Below, one piece after another: positions 26,101-37,300 of a stretch of DNA of 64,000 bases. Position numbers and translations under genes: made by a program. The DNA is from Anarhynchus alexandrinus (Eukaryota > Chordata > Aves > Charadriiformes > Charadriidae): contig VUYV01000607.1 in NCBI GenBank assembly GCA_008711295.1, positions 7,782 through 71,781 on the forward strand. Reading direction: 5' to 3'. Each line of letters starts with the position of its first letter. The first letter of the stretch is position 1. The notes beneath the pieces are model-generated. The model had not been told where the DNA came from and searched no databases. It worked only from the letters and a program-made list of their open reading frames with translations.

Positions 26101-28647
26101 CAAACACCAACCAACTTCCACTTCCAAACCATCTATATTTTCCTCCAGAAAAATCAGCAGTCGTGTTTGCTATAAAACATATCACACCGACTTCAATAAG
26201 GCGTGATGGCTTTGCTAGCATAATTTTAATAATCTTACTCACATTAACATCAAAAAAAAGCACATCTTACCATAAATCACACTCTGACAATAACACAATT
26301 ATAGCATTCGCCTACACCCATATTTGAATATCCCAACCATTCAAGACCAAGATTATTGAATTAATAAGACAAAGAGCAAAGAAAAATTTCAGTAGCTTAG
26401 ATAGTCTGTATTTAATATGTTTTTAGTAAACAGGAAAAAAGACTGGGCCAGAGGCATAATTGTATGTCTGTTTGTATTAGTGACACTTCGAAAGCAGGGC
26501 AGCAAGGTGCATTCTTTTCACTGCTTTCCACATTAATGTTGTAACTTCTGTTATAAGTGAAAAAAATTCCAAAGGAAGTACTTTGGACACAGGGAACCGA
26601 TTTGCTGACTTTTAGTTATACATTCTAAGCTGTTGTTGGCATAAGCCATTTATTGAATCTTTTAAAAAAAACAACAAACCAGAGGTAAATGTAAAAGTAC
26701 ATGTAAGTAAATTCCCAGAAGATACCTACATTCATTTCCCTTTTTACACCAACAAGCCATCTCCATAAACCCTGTCCAGCCTCAAAGAAGAAAACAGTTC
26801 TTGTTGCTTTTGTTTTCTTCCTGTTACCCCTTCTGTTCTTAAAAACACACTGAAAAAGCCTTCCTACTATTTCCCCATCACGAGTAAAACTCAGTAAGCT
26901 CCTGGGCAATATTATCTAAAGACAAATATCAATTATCTGCTAGCCAAGAACCAACTCTAAATCACAGAAGTTACAAATCTTTACTACTGAGCAACACGAG
27001 GACTTTTATCACGCTTGCAGGTTTGGTCAGGTTGGCACCAACCTAAAGCAAGGATGTTGCAGAACATTTCCAGGATACAGCTGAATATAATCTGCTGTAA
27101 TGCTTGTGCTAGCGCTCCCTGATTAAAATTATACTACACAAAATCTCAATGACAGTCATTTCTCTGTAATCCTACTTGCCAGAAAGCAGAGGTCTGTAAG
27201 GCAGAACACGACACGTGACAGCAATTTTCAAAACTTCTGGACTCAAACACCCGCACCGACACACTGTTCTTCTCTCCGGGAACAAGTATGAACAAAATCA
27301 CAGGCTAACAGGAAATCTTAAGAAAATCGTCTGTCTCTCAAATGCAGCAGTGAAATACTGTTCTCCGAATTTCATTTACTGCCCACAAGTGCTTCTAAGA
27401 AATTAATCAAACGGATACATGTGGCTTTTGAGCACAACTTGTTGAGGTTGCACAGTTCTACAAACAAGCAGCTGAGGAAATGAAGGCACCAATACAGTGG
27501 TGTCATTTCATATGATTTTGAAATTACAAAGCCAGATCTGTAAGGTCAGGGCACGCAGCCTGCAACAGCCTGCCTTCCATGCATCCGAGGAAGGTACTGT
27601 ATGGTGTCTTCACTGTAAGACACCAGATTTGGGGGGTGGGGAGGGGTTAGAATATGCCAACATAGTTTAACAGTGCACACAGTTAATCTGTAGGCGTGAT
27701 TCTAGCCATGTTAACTGAAAACTTTTCCATCAATGCAGTCAGCGTCTGTTCCAGCCTCTTTATGCAGCAGCACTTGGGAGGCAGCCAGGCGGCTTCTCTG
27801 CATTGCTATACAGCAGCTCCAGCCGACTTCGCGGACTTGTCTCCACCTGCTCTCCCGTCTCACTTTATAAGCGTGTCTCTAAAACCAGGGCTGTCACCTC
27901 AGCTTTTCTTTCAGACATAAAGGCAAATCCACTACTTTAAATAAAAAATAAAAATTAAAAAGGATTTGTTTTTAAGAGAAGGTAAGTGAGGCCTCGCTAG
28001 CTTTAAAATCAAAGCTGAAGAAATACAGCTTCATAATCTTGGGAAGTCCCCCACTAGTAAACCACTGCTATTAGAGAAAAGTTGCTATATACAATTATGA
28101 TCTGATTTATGATTTGTTGAACAAATTTCTGCAGCGATGAGCAAAGAATGTAGGCAGAACAGTTACTAAAACCACACTTAAAAAAAAAATACACATATCC
28201 TTAAATTAAATTACTTCTTCATCTGATCAAGTCCCGTAAGCAAACTTCTACTTTTTGTTTGGCTCTAAGATCAGGATGTTTTTCTAAACCACCTTCTCTG
28301 CCCATGCAATTTTGCTTAACTATAAGTTCTAGTTACAACCATAACAGAGATATTCATATGTCACTATTCACATTTTGGAGATAGCTCTTGGTAAATTGGT
28401 AAATATGAGGACCTAGCCTTCATGGAAAGCAGGAAAAAAAAAGAATCATTTTGTGAATCTCTACGAGTACCATTCCTGCCTATTCAGAGATTAAAAAGTG
28501 TAATTCTGTAAGTTCTGTTTGACATGAGAAGATACAGTTGCCATTTTCAGCACATCACATCAGTCTTTTCAGATTGATGCTGTATAGATGTCCCTGGCAT
28601 GTCTGAAAGTATTCCAAGTGTACCTCTATTAACTCACAGGGTGGCAT

Positions 28648-28673
28648 GACTTGTTCTCTCCAGAGAACAAGTC
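28648..28673. repeat. 12-bp inverted repeat with 2-bp spacer
   Basis: GACTTGTTCTCT and AGAGAACAAGTC are exact reverse complements separated by CC. The arms contain TGTTCT and AGAACA, steroid-receptor-type half-sites, but in everted order. Confidence 0.85.
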
Positions 28674-29920
28674 GTGATTCAGAGAAACTTGAACTATCAG
28701 TCAACAATTTAAGTATCCGAGTGTCTGATGATACCCTATATAAGTTTACACGTGATGAGACACAAAAAGTCTGTAAATATGTTATAAATTTATGTGTTTA
28801 GAGTTCTGAATCTTCCAGTATATTTTCAGAAACAGTATTACCTAACTTAGGAATTCCTAAATATTTAAAATGCTTAAAATTTAGCATATTTTCAAATCAA
28901 TATTCTGATTTTTTAATGTATGCAAGTCTCCTAAAGGTGTGCACAAGGGCATTCTTTTTTGCTGGAAAATTATTTGTTATCAGATGTTGGATCAATTTTT
29001 TAAAAGCACTAATATTACTGTACATGATTCACAGCCCAAGCATTACATCAGACTCAACTCAAAATGACAACATACACACTAGATTTCTAACGAAAGCCAT
29101 TTCTAAAGTCCACAGTCATATAAAATAACCTATTGAACAAGACCTACAATACAGGCTAAGAAAAGCTGAACTGAGATCTCAGTATGAAAATGTAAATACT
29201 ATTTTCTGTAGTCAGTGCATCTAAAGTCACAAGTATCCTATTGGCTTCTACTGTATCTATGGCCAAAACTGTATCTTCAGTTATGCATTTAGTGTTGGAG
29301 TGTTTAATCCCTCCCATGGTCCTGACTGTATAAACTCTACAGATGTCTAAACACCCACGGAGCTGTAAGACCAGCTACACCGCACAGAATGCAGCGGTGC
29401 AACTCCTGCCTGTAGCCAAAGAATTTACTCACAGTATAAAAATGAACTCCCAAGTCTTTTCCAGGCATTTGCTACACAGTCAGAGGCTCTGCATCTTTTC
29501 TGTCCTAAAAACGTGGAGGGAAAAAAAAAAATAAACAAACCGCAAATTACATTTTGTGTGTGCTACGTATTTTCTTGAATTCTCAGCTATGCACATCAGC
29601 AAAGAGGAAGAGACTTCCAGAATCACTCAACTCCTCCTTTCTAAAACACTGCTACGGAGTTCAGTAAGGAGACACTTAACAACGTGAAAGCAATAAAATA
29701 AGTTCTATTTACAGATACAGTTTCTGAAAAACAGCAGCTTCTTTGCCTCCTCAAGGGTATGGCTACTTTAATCTCATGCTAGTTTCCTGTACTGTCATGT
29801 GTTTCTAGAACTTGGGACACATGCTTTATTTAAGAGGTCTCTCAAGTACAAAGTACAAGAGAGAATGAAGTAGCAGCTTATCAATTGAGAATCAAGAAGA
29901 AACACTCTCAATAAAGGTAC

Positions 29921-29947
29921 ACAACAAAAATACACAATTTTTGTTGT
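29921..29947. repeat. Stem-loop, 11-bp arms, 5-nt loop
   Basis: ACAACAAAAAT pairs exactly with ATTTTTGTTGT across the loop ACACA. It is AT-rich and probably has no function. Confidence 0.75.
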
Positions 29948-32234
29948 ATTTGCTTTCTGTGCTGAGTAGGAAACACCAGCAGTCAGAGGCTGGAGGAATA
30001 CAGCAAGATCTTACATAATACTCCAATCGTGCAGAAAATCAAGCCAAAGCTGGGAGGGGAGAAGGAATTTTACAAAATTACAGCGGATATTTCCAAACGT
30101 GGAACTATGAATGCAATAGCTCCTGATCATACAAGAAACAGGTATCTCTGCCAGCTTTAGGCCCAATTTTGCAGAAATAATGTCCAGGAAGAAACGAAGC
30201 AGATGATTTGAAGTTTACAGGTCCACAGTGAGCTAGGCAGTGGAACGGCAAGCCCCACGAGTAAAACACTGAACAGAAGGGTGTGCCAAGAATAAAGCTG
30301 GTAAGTCCCTCTTATTGTAAACTGGATTGGTATGTAGAAAAATCACACAGGGCATCAAATTCAGTTCACCTAATATTAGGTCCGTCTACAGCCTCAGCTG
30401 CAGTTCAGAGCCTAACCCTAAACCTCCCCCGACACTGGTCAAGCCGGCTCAGGGGAAGCTAACTGAGAGAAGACTCTGGTGAATGGAATTATTTTTAACA
30501 TTTATCGGGTCTAATCAACCTAATATTACTGCCAGTACTGGTACCTTCTCCATATTAAAACATCAGCAAATTGTAAGATCAATTACACAAGAAATCAGGG
30601 TTTTTTTAAGCATTCCACTGTGATCTGTGCAATCAGCGATGGTACTGTTCGCTGAGCCCATGTGTCAAACCAAAACCTCTTCCATTTTAATTCCCTCCCT
30701 GATCTGTATCTACGCGCAAATCCTGGAGGTTTTGAGGAGGAAACACAATTAGTTTTCTAATAGTGGTAACTATACTCAAGTAAATCGGGATATCAGATTT
30801 GACAGTAGTTTCTACGATCTTATGGTAGGTACAGTTTTGTATTACTGTCCTCTACTGATACAGTGACAGGATGACAGCCTGCGATGTACTTCTGCTATCA
30901 TGCTGTCTTGATCTCAATACACATCCATGACAAAGTATCATTAAGAAAAATATAATCTGTTTTTTTTCCTTCAGGTCACAACGAAACAAGTGACACAGTG
31001 AAACCAAATCATTCTGGGCATCTGGTTAAAAACTGTCATTGAAAAAGAAGCAAGCCAGTTATATAGTTTACTTAATTAATTTAGGGGGTTTTGTAACCAA
31101 TGAGTTCTATTTTATAAAGCAAAAATAATAGGGGAATTCTTCAGACTTTTGTAGGGCTTCACATCAAGCCACCCCAGACATAACCACTTAGAGCTCTAAA
31201 GGCACTGAAAAAAAAAAAGAAATTCACAAAAAAGGATTCCTTTTCATTATGTCACAATGATGTTCCACAATCACAAATGTAAACACATCTAAAAATGCTG
31301 AGTTACAGAAAAACGACGATAAATAATATTACAGTCAATATTTTTCTCTCCCCCCCCCCAAATCCTGTCAGAAAAAGACAATTCCACTTCACAGGCAGCT
31401 TCGCAAATACTATGGGAATAATATTTTACCTTTATAATACCATCTATCACTAATCAAGATAGTGCTTGCTACAAGCATTAGCACTCTGCTGTCAAATCGC
31501 ATTAGTGCCAGATTTTACTGTGAGAGGGAATTCTTTTGCCTTTCCATACTGCATGATGATGCACCATTTCCTTTAAACACCACTACAGGCCCGAGACACA
31601 GCTGAGAAATACCAGTACTGATCCCAGACACCCTGGGGTCTGATCCACAGCCAGACCAAGTTCCCTCCTGATTTAGAAATGTGCCTCACAGTCCTCAGTG
31701 GCGAAGCCACGACCTGTCATCCCTTACTTGGTGATGCTGTTAGTCATCCCAGTTTTTCCACTCCAGCCCTTATTTCCCTTCTCCCACTCGTGTTTCCTCA
31801 CTCAGTTCCTGGCACCCCACTGAACCTCTTACCCCTGCCGGGGGATCTCCAGGAATTTCCCCCCCCCTCCAGACCCCCCCACAACTTAGATCNTCCCCCC
31901 CTCGCCCCCCCGCCTCAGGCCCAGCTCCCCAGCCCTCTCCCCTCCCAACTCCGGCCCCCTTCCCCACAGCTCTCACCTCCTGGCCCTACGAGTGACTCCT
32001 GCCGCCGGAGGCAGCCCCGCTCCCAGGCCGGCCGGGAAGCCCCAGAAGCCCTGTCCCAAGCAGGTGCGGCGGGCGGGGATGGCGGCCCCGGACTCTGCCC
32101 CCCACTCCGCAGTCAGCCCCCCTAACACAACACCAGCAGCTGGGGATCACTATTTGGCAGCATGTCTTCCTCCTCCGAGTCCCCCCAAGCAGATGCCGAG
32201 GCTCATTATTCCGCAAGTCCCCGCAGCACCCTTC

Positions 32235-32497
32235 TGCGCAGGCGCGGATTGACGAACAGGCAGGATATGGCTGTTCCCAGCGCTCCCCTCCCGGCCGCGC
32301 ATGCGGCACGAACAGCGCCGCTTACCCGACCCCCCCTCCCCGGCAAATGACCACTGCGCATGCGCACCTTCATTCGCACAAGACCCAAATGCCCGCCTCC
32401 AGCTTCCTCCTGCGCACGCGCCCTCTGCCACCACGCCAGCTTCCGCGCATGCGCCAGCAGTCCCAACGCGCCCTCGCCCCTCCCCTGCGCATGCGCA
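32235..32497. promoter_or_regulatory. Cluster of NRF1-type binding sites
   Basis: NRF1 binds YGCGCAYGCGCR as a dimer. Matching or near-matching sites start at 32235 (TGCGCAGGCGCG), 32297 (GCGCATGCGG), 32355 (TGCGCATGCGCA, perfect), 32411 (TGCGCACGCGCC), 32444 (CGCGCATGCGCC) and 32486 (TGCGCATGCGCA, perfect). A half-matching site is at 32555 and another variant at 32998-33009. Occupancy is inferred from motif only. Confidence 0.75.
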
Positions 32498-32970
32498 CTG
32501 GGCCCGGACTGCCTCCTTCCCTTACCAGTGGCTCACTTTCTGGCAGCGCGGTGGAGCATGCGCTGTGTGCGTTGGGGTCCCCTCAAATGTCACAGCTCAC
32601 TCTTTGGCAAAAAGAGCTAATCCTGTCGCTGCGCCATTTAAACAGCCAGTGGAGGGGGGGAGGGGGAAGGCAACCCGGCCCCTGCGGGTCTCTCACTCCC
32701 CAGCCGTGCGGCAGGGCCGCCGCAGGGACAGAGGAGAGCTGCCCCACGATACACCTCGCAGAGGCAAGCGATTGGGGGGGGGGAGGGGGGAACGACGACA
32801 CTACCTTCCCCCCGTCCCTGTGGAGGTTTCCAGTCCTCGCCCGATTCCTTTTGCTTCTCTCCCCCGCACGGCCCCTCCCACCTCACCTGCGATGGACACG
32901 GCTGCCCGCTGTCCCCTTGCGCTCTCCTCACACTGCCCTAAACTGACACATCCGGGTACCCCGCAACACC

Positions 32971-32993
32971 CGGCGGGGCGGGGCGGGGGCGGT
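32971..32993. promoter_or_regulatory. Tandem GC boxes (SP/KLF-type)
   Basis: Overlapping GGGGCGGGG-type repeats lie at the distal side of the SPOP CpG island, close to an NRF1-like site at 32998. Confidence 0.65.
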
Positions 32994-33564
32994 GCACTGC
33001 GCCTGCGCGGAGCGGGAAGGGGCAGAGCGCGGGGGAGGCGGGGGGTGGAAAAGGCGGGAAAGGCGTCGAGTGAGGTGGCACGCGCTGTCTGCCCTTTCTC
33101 TCACAGGTCTGTGAGGAGTCGGCTGCCTGAGGGAATGGCGCTCATCTGCCTTGGAGACCGCCTCCCCTGGTGTTGTGTGAGGGTTGAAGGCTCTGTTAAA
33201 TCTCTTCACCCAAAGAGGAAGCGTTAGGGGAGGCGGGAAGGCGTCGGTTTCTCTCGCAGCTGCGGTGCGGCCTGGTTTCACCTTTCCTCCCTGTTCCTTT
33301 GAGGGTTGGGTTTAGTGTTGTGTGGTGAAAATAAAAAACAGTTCTTGCCCCTTCTGTTGCTTCAGGCTGGGCCGTGGGCCGCTTCAGTACGTGCATCCAG
33401 AGTGCTTGTGAAGAACAGCTCCTCACGCTGTGCGCCATGAGGATTTCTTGCCAAGGTTGAAGGTGATTGGTGAGCTTTTCCTCAAGGCACGGCATTTATT
33501 TTAACTGTTTGAGAATAGGATTATAAAGCAAATATGTCTTATGCTTGGCATTCAGGGGTCTAGA

Positions 33565-34035
33565 TCGAAAGCTTAAGGGAGACCTTCTAGACCTTTCAGT
33601 ACCTACCAAGGGTGAGGGAGGGGTCTTGAAAAGGTCTTGTGACAAGCAGCTGAGGGAACTGGGGTTGTTTAATCTGGAGAAGAGGCTGAGGGGAGACCTT
33701 GTCGCTCTCTACAGCTACCTGAAAGGAGGGTGTAGCCAGGTGGGGGTCAGTCCCTTCTCCCAAGTAAGAAGTGATAGGATGAGAGGAAATGGCCTCAAGT
33801 TGTGCCAGGAGAGGTTTAGGATGGATATTAGGAAAAATTTCTTTGCCAAAAGGGTTCTCAAACAGTGGAACAGGCTGCCCAGGGAAGCGGTGGAGTTGCC
33901 ATCCCTGGAGGTATTTAAAAGACAGGTAACCGTGGTGCTGAGGGACATGGTTTAGTGGTGGTTTTGGCAGTGTTGGGTTGATGGTTGGACTCGATCTGAA
34001 AGGTCCCTTCCAACCTAGATGATTCTATAAGCAAA
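33565..34035 (+). mobile_element. CR1 retrotransposon 3' fragment
   Basis: The segment matches the 3' part of avian CR1 on the plus strand, including GGCTGAGGGGAGACCTTGTC, the GGATATTAGGAAAAATTTCT stretch, CAGGCTGCCCAGGGAAG, and an end close to GATGATTCTATAA. A 136-residue open frame inside it is CR1 tail sequence, not a gene. It sits about 300 bp outside the SPOP CpG island. Confidence 0.92.
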
Positions 34036-34044
34036 TGGAGCCAG

Positions 34045-34345
34045 GCACTTCATGGTGGTACAGGGCAGGAGGATGAGAAACAAAGGTAAAAATGAGAGAT
34101 TTAGATTGGATATAAGAAATCTTTTCATCACAGAGATTTAGCCCGGATAGAAGAAATCTTTTCATCGTGAGCATTTGGACAGGTCACCCAGAGAGACTAT
34201 GCAGTCTCTATTGGAGGTTTTCAAGGCTTGACGAAATAAAGCCCTGAGTAACCTTGTCAGATCTCACATGTGATCCTGATTTGAGCAGGTTGCACCAGAG
34301 GATATCCTGAAGTCCCTTTCAACCCAAATTATCCTGTGATCCTAA
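34045..34345 (+). mobile_element. Older, divergent CR1 3' fragment
   Basis: A second, more decayed CR1-like tail follows directly: GATTTAGATTGGATATAAG, TCACCCAGAGAGACTATGCA and a final TCCCTTTCAACCCAAATTAT. A 37-bp piece is tandemly doubled inside it (34096-34132 and 34133-34170). Confidence 0.7.
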
Positions 34346-37300
34346 GATCTTATCTATGTATGGGTCTTCTAATTTTAATGGTTTGCAACCAGAGGAAGCA
34401 AATGTTTTGTTGTTAGTAGTCCTTAGTTACTTAAATATTTGTAGAGAAGCTTATCCAGAGCTAGCCTTTTTTCCCTACCAGTTTCAGTCTCATAGTGAAT
34501 TAATACAATTACACACAAAGCACCCCAATAACCAAATTAGCCAGGTTACATAATACACATCACAGCTACACTTATTTAAACAAAAGATGCAAAGCCTTTT
34601 TATCTCATATCTCATTCTCGGAGGTGAAAAATGCTGCTCCTCAAGCACAATTGGTCCTATATACTCGGCTGCCACATTTGTCCACGACTGACTCAGAGAA
34701 TACTGCCTGTTTTATTGCTAACATTTTCTGCGGTGTCCTGGGTTTTCCTGGCAAGTATCTCATCCAAGTCATGACCAATTCTTGGACCCTGCTTCGTTCC
34801 TTTATTTCACAAACTGCTGCCCATGGTGACAAAACAGCAGGTAATGCTGCATTGTCATGAAGAAATGCCATAAAACTGCCTCTTGGGAAGTAGAGAATTG
34901 GTATTAGCATTCCTGTTCTGGCTACACATTTCGCTTAGAAACTTATTTTCATACCCTATCCATTATCCTGGATTTTATATTCCCAATATAAACTGTGGAT
35001 TTTTATTGATGTGTTTATTCTCTTATAGTTAAGTACAAAAGGAAATTACAGCACCAATTTTGGAGAAAACAAAGAGATTTTCCCTTCCCCTCCCTTAGAG
35101 CTCTTAGGCTGCGGACTCTTGATACAAGGGTTTTCTAGATAGAACAAACAGAAATGTCTCCTTTAATTCAACACTGGCCATGTGTCACTGAGCAGTAGGG
35201 AGGTCAACCTCTTCTGCAGTTTATGACGTTCTCCTGATCAAAATTCTCTTGTTCCCAGGAAGTGGAAAATTAAATTGGGTATCTGTGAAAATGAAGATTG
35301 AATTTCACCTCTCCTCCATATGAAAAAGTTATTTAGGGTCAATTCTGCCCTCCTCGGTGGCAGATAGAAGTGAAATACTGTCACTTACTCTTCACAAACC
35401 CTACCACCTTCTGTCTTTAATACAATTCTGTAATAAAATTACTGGACAATTCCTAGGTGCAGGTACTGCTTGAACCTTGAAAACATGCATGGGGATATGC
35501 TGATGTATGTGTGTTTTGACACTACTGTGCATGTGAGAGTACCAAATTCTCAAACGCATTCACTTTGGGTATAATTCTCAGTCTCATCTGAGTGATACAA
35601 GACAGGTTGTTTTTTCTGCATGAAAAGAACCGGTAAATGCTAATGTACCTATAGGTTTGGAGGTGTTACTTTTGTGTATATGGAAGTTTGATTTTTATGT
35701 GAAGCTGATTAAACTGATGTCCATGAAAGAGTTGTGTGCAAGAATTTTAAATAGCTCCTGCTTTTTAATATTCCCTTCCTCTTTGGTTTTAATTATTTTG
35801 TTCCTACGTTTTCCCTTTCAATTTACTAAAAATCTAGAAATGTAATTAGAGAGAGGCTGAACTCTGAGAAAGCTGCCAGCGTTTCTACATCATGATTAAA
35901 TATATCAGCCATCCCTTTAGTGAGAGACTGAAAAACAGGATTCTCATAATTATCTCCCTGTTATCCAGGAAAGAATCTGCAACACGTACGGATACAGAGT
36001 TATTGAAAATGCAGCACTAATTAAAATCTCATATAGGCTCCTGATGATCGGGAGAGTATGAAAACACAGTTATTTAATTATTTCCTGTATTTGCTATCTT
36101 TGTTACAAAAACAAACAAAACCATTCTAAACAAAACCCATCTCCAATCACTGGGGAGATTTAATGAGGCTTTTATATATGCAACAGTCACAGAAACATTG
36201 CAAGTTGCTTGATTCACCTCTCCTTGTACCAGCGAGGCATCTATAGAACTCATTTTCCATATGTAATGCAACAGGAATGCTGTGGTATATTCACAAACAG
36301 TAATGGAATCATTGCTTGGTTTGAGGATATGGTTAGTTCTGTCTGTTTTTAACTTAAGACATAAAAAGAATCTTGATAGCATAGGTGCCATTATGAAATA
36401 CTGATATTTGTGTCATAGCCAATTAAAAGTCTAGTATCTAATAGGTTATCCTTCCAATCTGACTTCTGCTAGGGTATCTCCATCCTCTTGAAAATGTCAC
36501 GCTCTCACCTAGCCCAGTACAAAGTGTACGTTATTATTTATCTTGTCAAAGGAGTCTAAGCTTTGGCACTAGCAGAGCACACTAGAGGACAGTAAGTGCT
36601 GATATGGTTTGTGATGAAAGGAAAAGCTTCTGAGATACTGGCTTCTTTGAACCATGTAAGTCTGAGCGTCCTCCTGGGAGAGGAAACTGGTGAGCTTTTT
36701 CTTTTGCAACCCTTTTCCTCAAAATTTAATTTGCAACAGAATAGCAAGTGCAGACATAGATACCAAGTCCAGTATCCCCAGTTTTCCTTCACTATAAATT
36801 AAGTAATCTTCCATAGTGCATGGAGTAGGAGGTAAGTTAAATATTACCCATCTTTTAAAAGTTTTAAAAATGTAAAGAAATTAAGCAGCTTATTCATATA
36901 TATACACCTTAAAAAAAAAAAAAAAGAGACAAAATTGGGAAACTGGTTGCTTCTGGTTTCAAATCAGAGATCCAGAAGTCTAGGAATTAGGTGGGTTTTA
37001 GGCATCCAGATTCAAAACTGACAGAAAACAGTTATTTTTCAACAGTTGTATAAAATTCCAGGTACCTAAATTTTTCAGGTACTGCCCTTTCTGACCTGGA
37101 AGTTCACTTAAGTGTTGCCAGTTTCTGGTTATGCATGTGCTCAAAACCGTCATTGCCTGAGCACTTAAGCAATTAGCTTCTACCTTCATTGCATTGGGAT
37201 CCAGTAAGCACCTGTGTCCCTTGGAGCATGAAAGGACAGATTTGCTCTAGCACAGCCACTGCATACATACAGCGTTAAATTCAGTACAAAACACAATAAA

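Larger units (their letters stand above)
15965..31770 (-). other. SPOP: SPOP 5' intronic region between the CpG island and first coding exon
   Basis: About 16 kb of AT-rich DNA. It contains an antisense CR1 element (18.56-20.14 kb), a 26-bp palindrome (17.77 kb), two further inverted repeats (28.65 and 29.92 kb), a short CA run near 18770 and poly-T/A tracts. Small non-coding SPOP 5' exons may be hidden here but cannot be recognised without transcripts. Confidence 0.6.
31770..33260. promoter_or_regulatory. SPOP: CpG island, probable SPOP promoter
   Basis: About 1.5 kb are very GC-rich with dense CpG, unlike the DNA on either side. It contains NRF1-type palindromes (32.23-32.50 and 33.0 kb), GC boxes (32971-32993) and long G or C runs. 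On the minus strand several consensus donors could end a non-coding first exon of SPOP, for example CGCAG|GTGAGG with the exon edge at 32887, AGGAG|GTGAGA at 31977, CACTG|GTAAGG at 32526 and TCGG|GTAAGC at 32326. Which is used cannot be decided here. Divergent transcription to the plus side is possible. One unknown base is at 31893. Confidence 0.8.

Noticed and set aside
32301..33227. 308-codon plus-strand open frame in the SPOP CpG island
   Set aside because: Stop codons are rare by chance in such GC-rich DNA. The translation is low-complexity Pro/Arg/Ala, shows no domain and overlaps several other open frames.
33545..33955. 136-codon plus-strand frame
   Set aside because: The translation is the 3' tail of a CR1 element, not a host gene.
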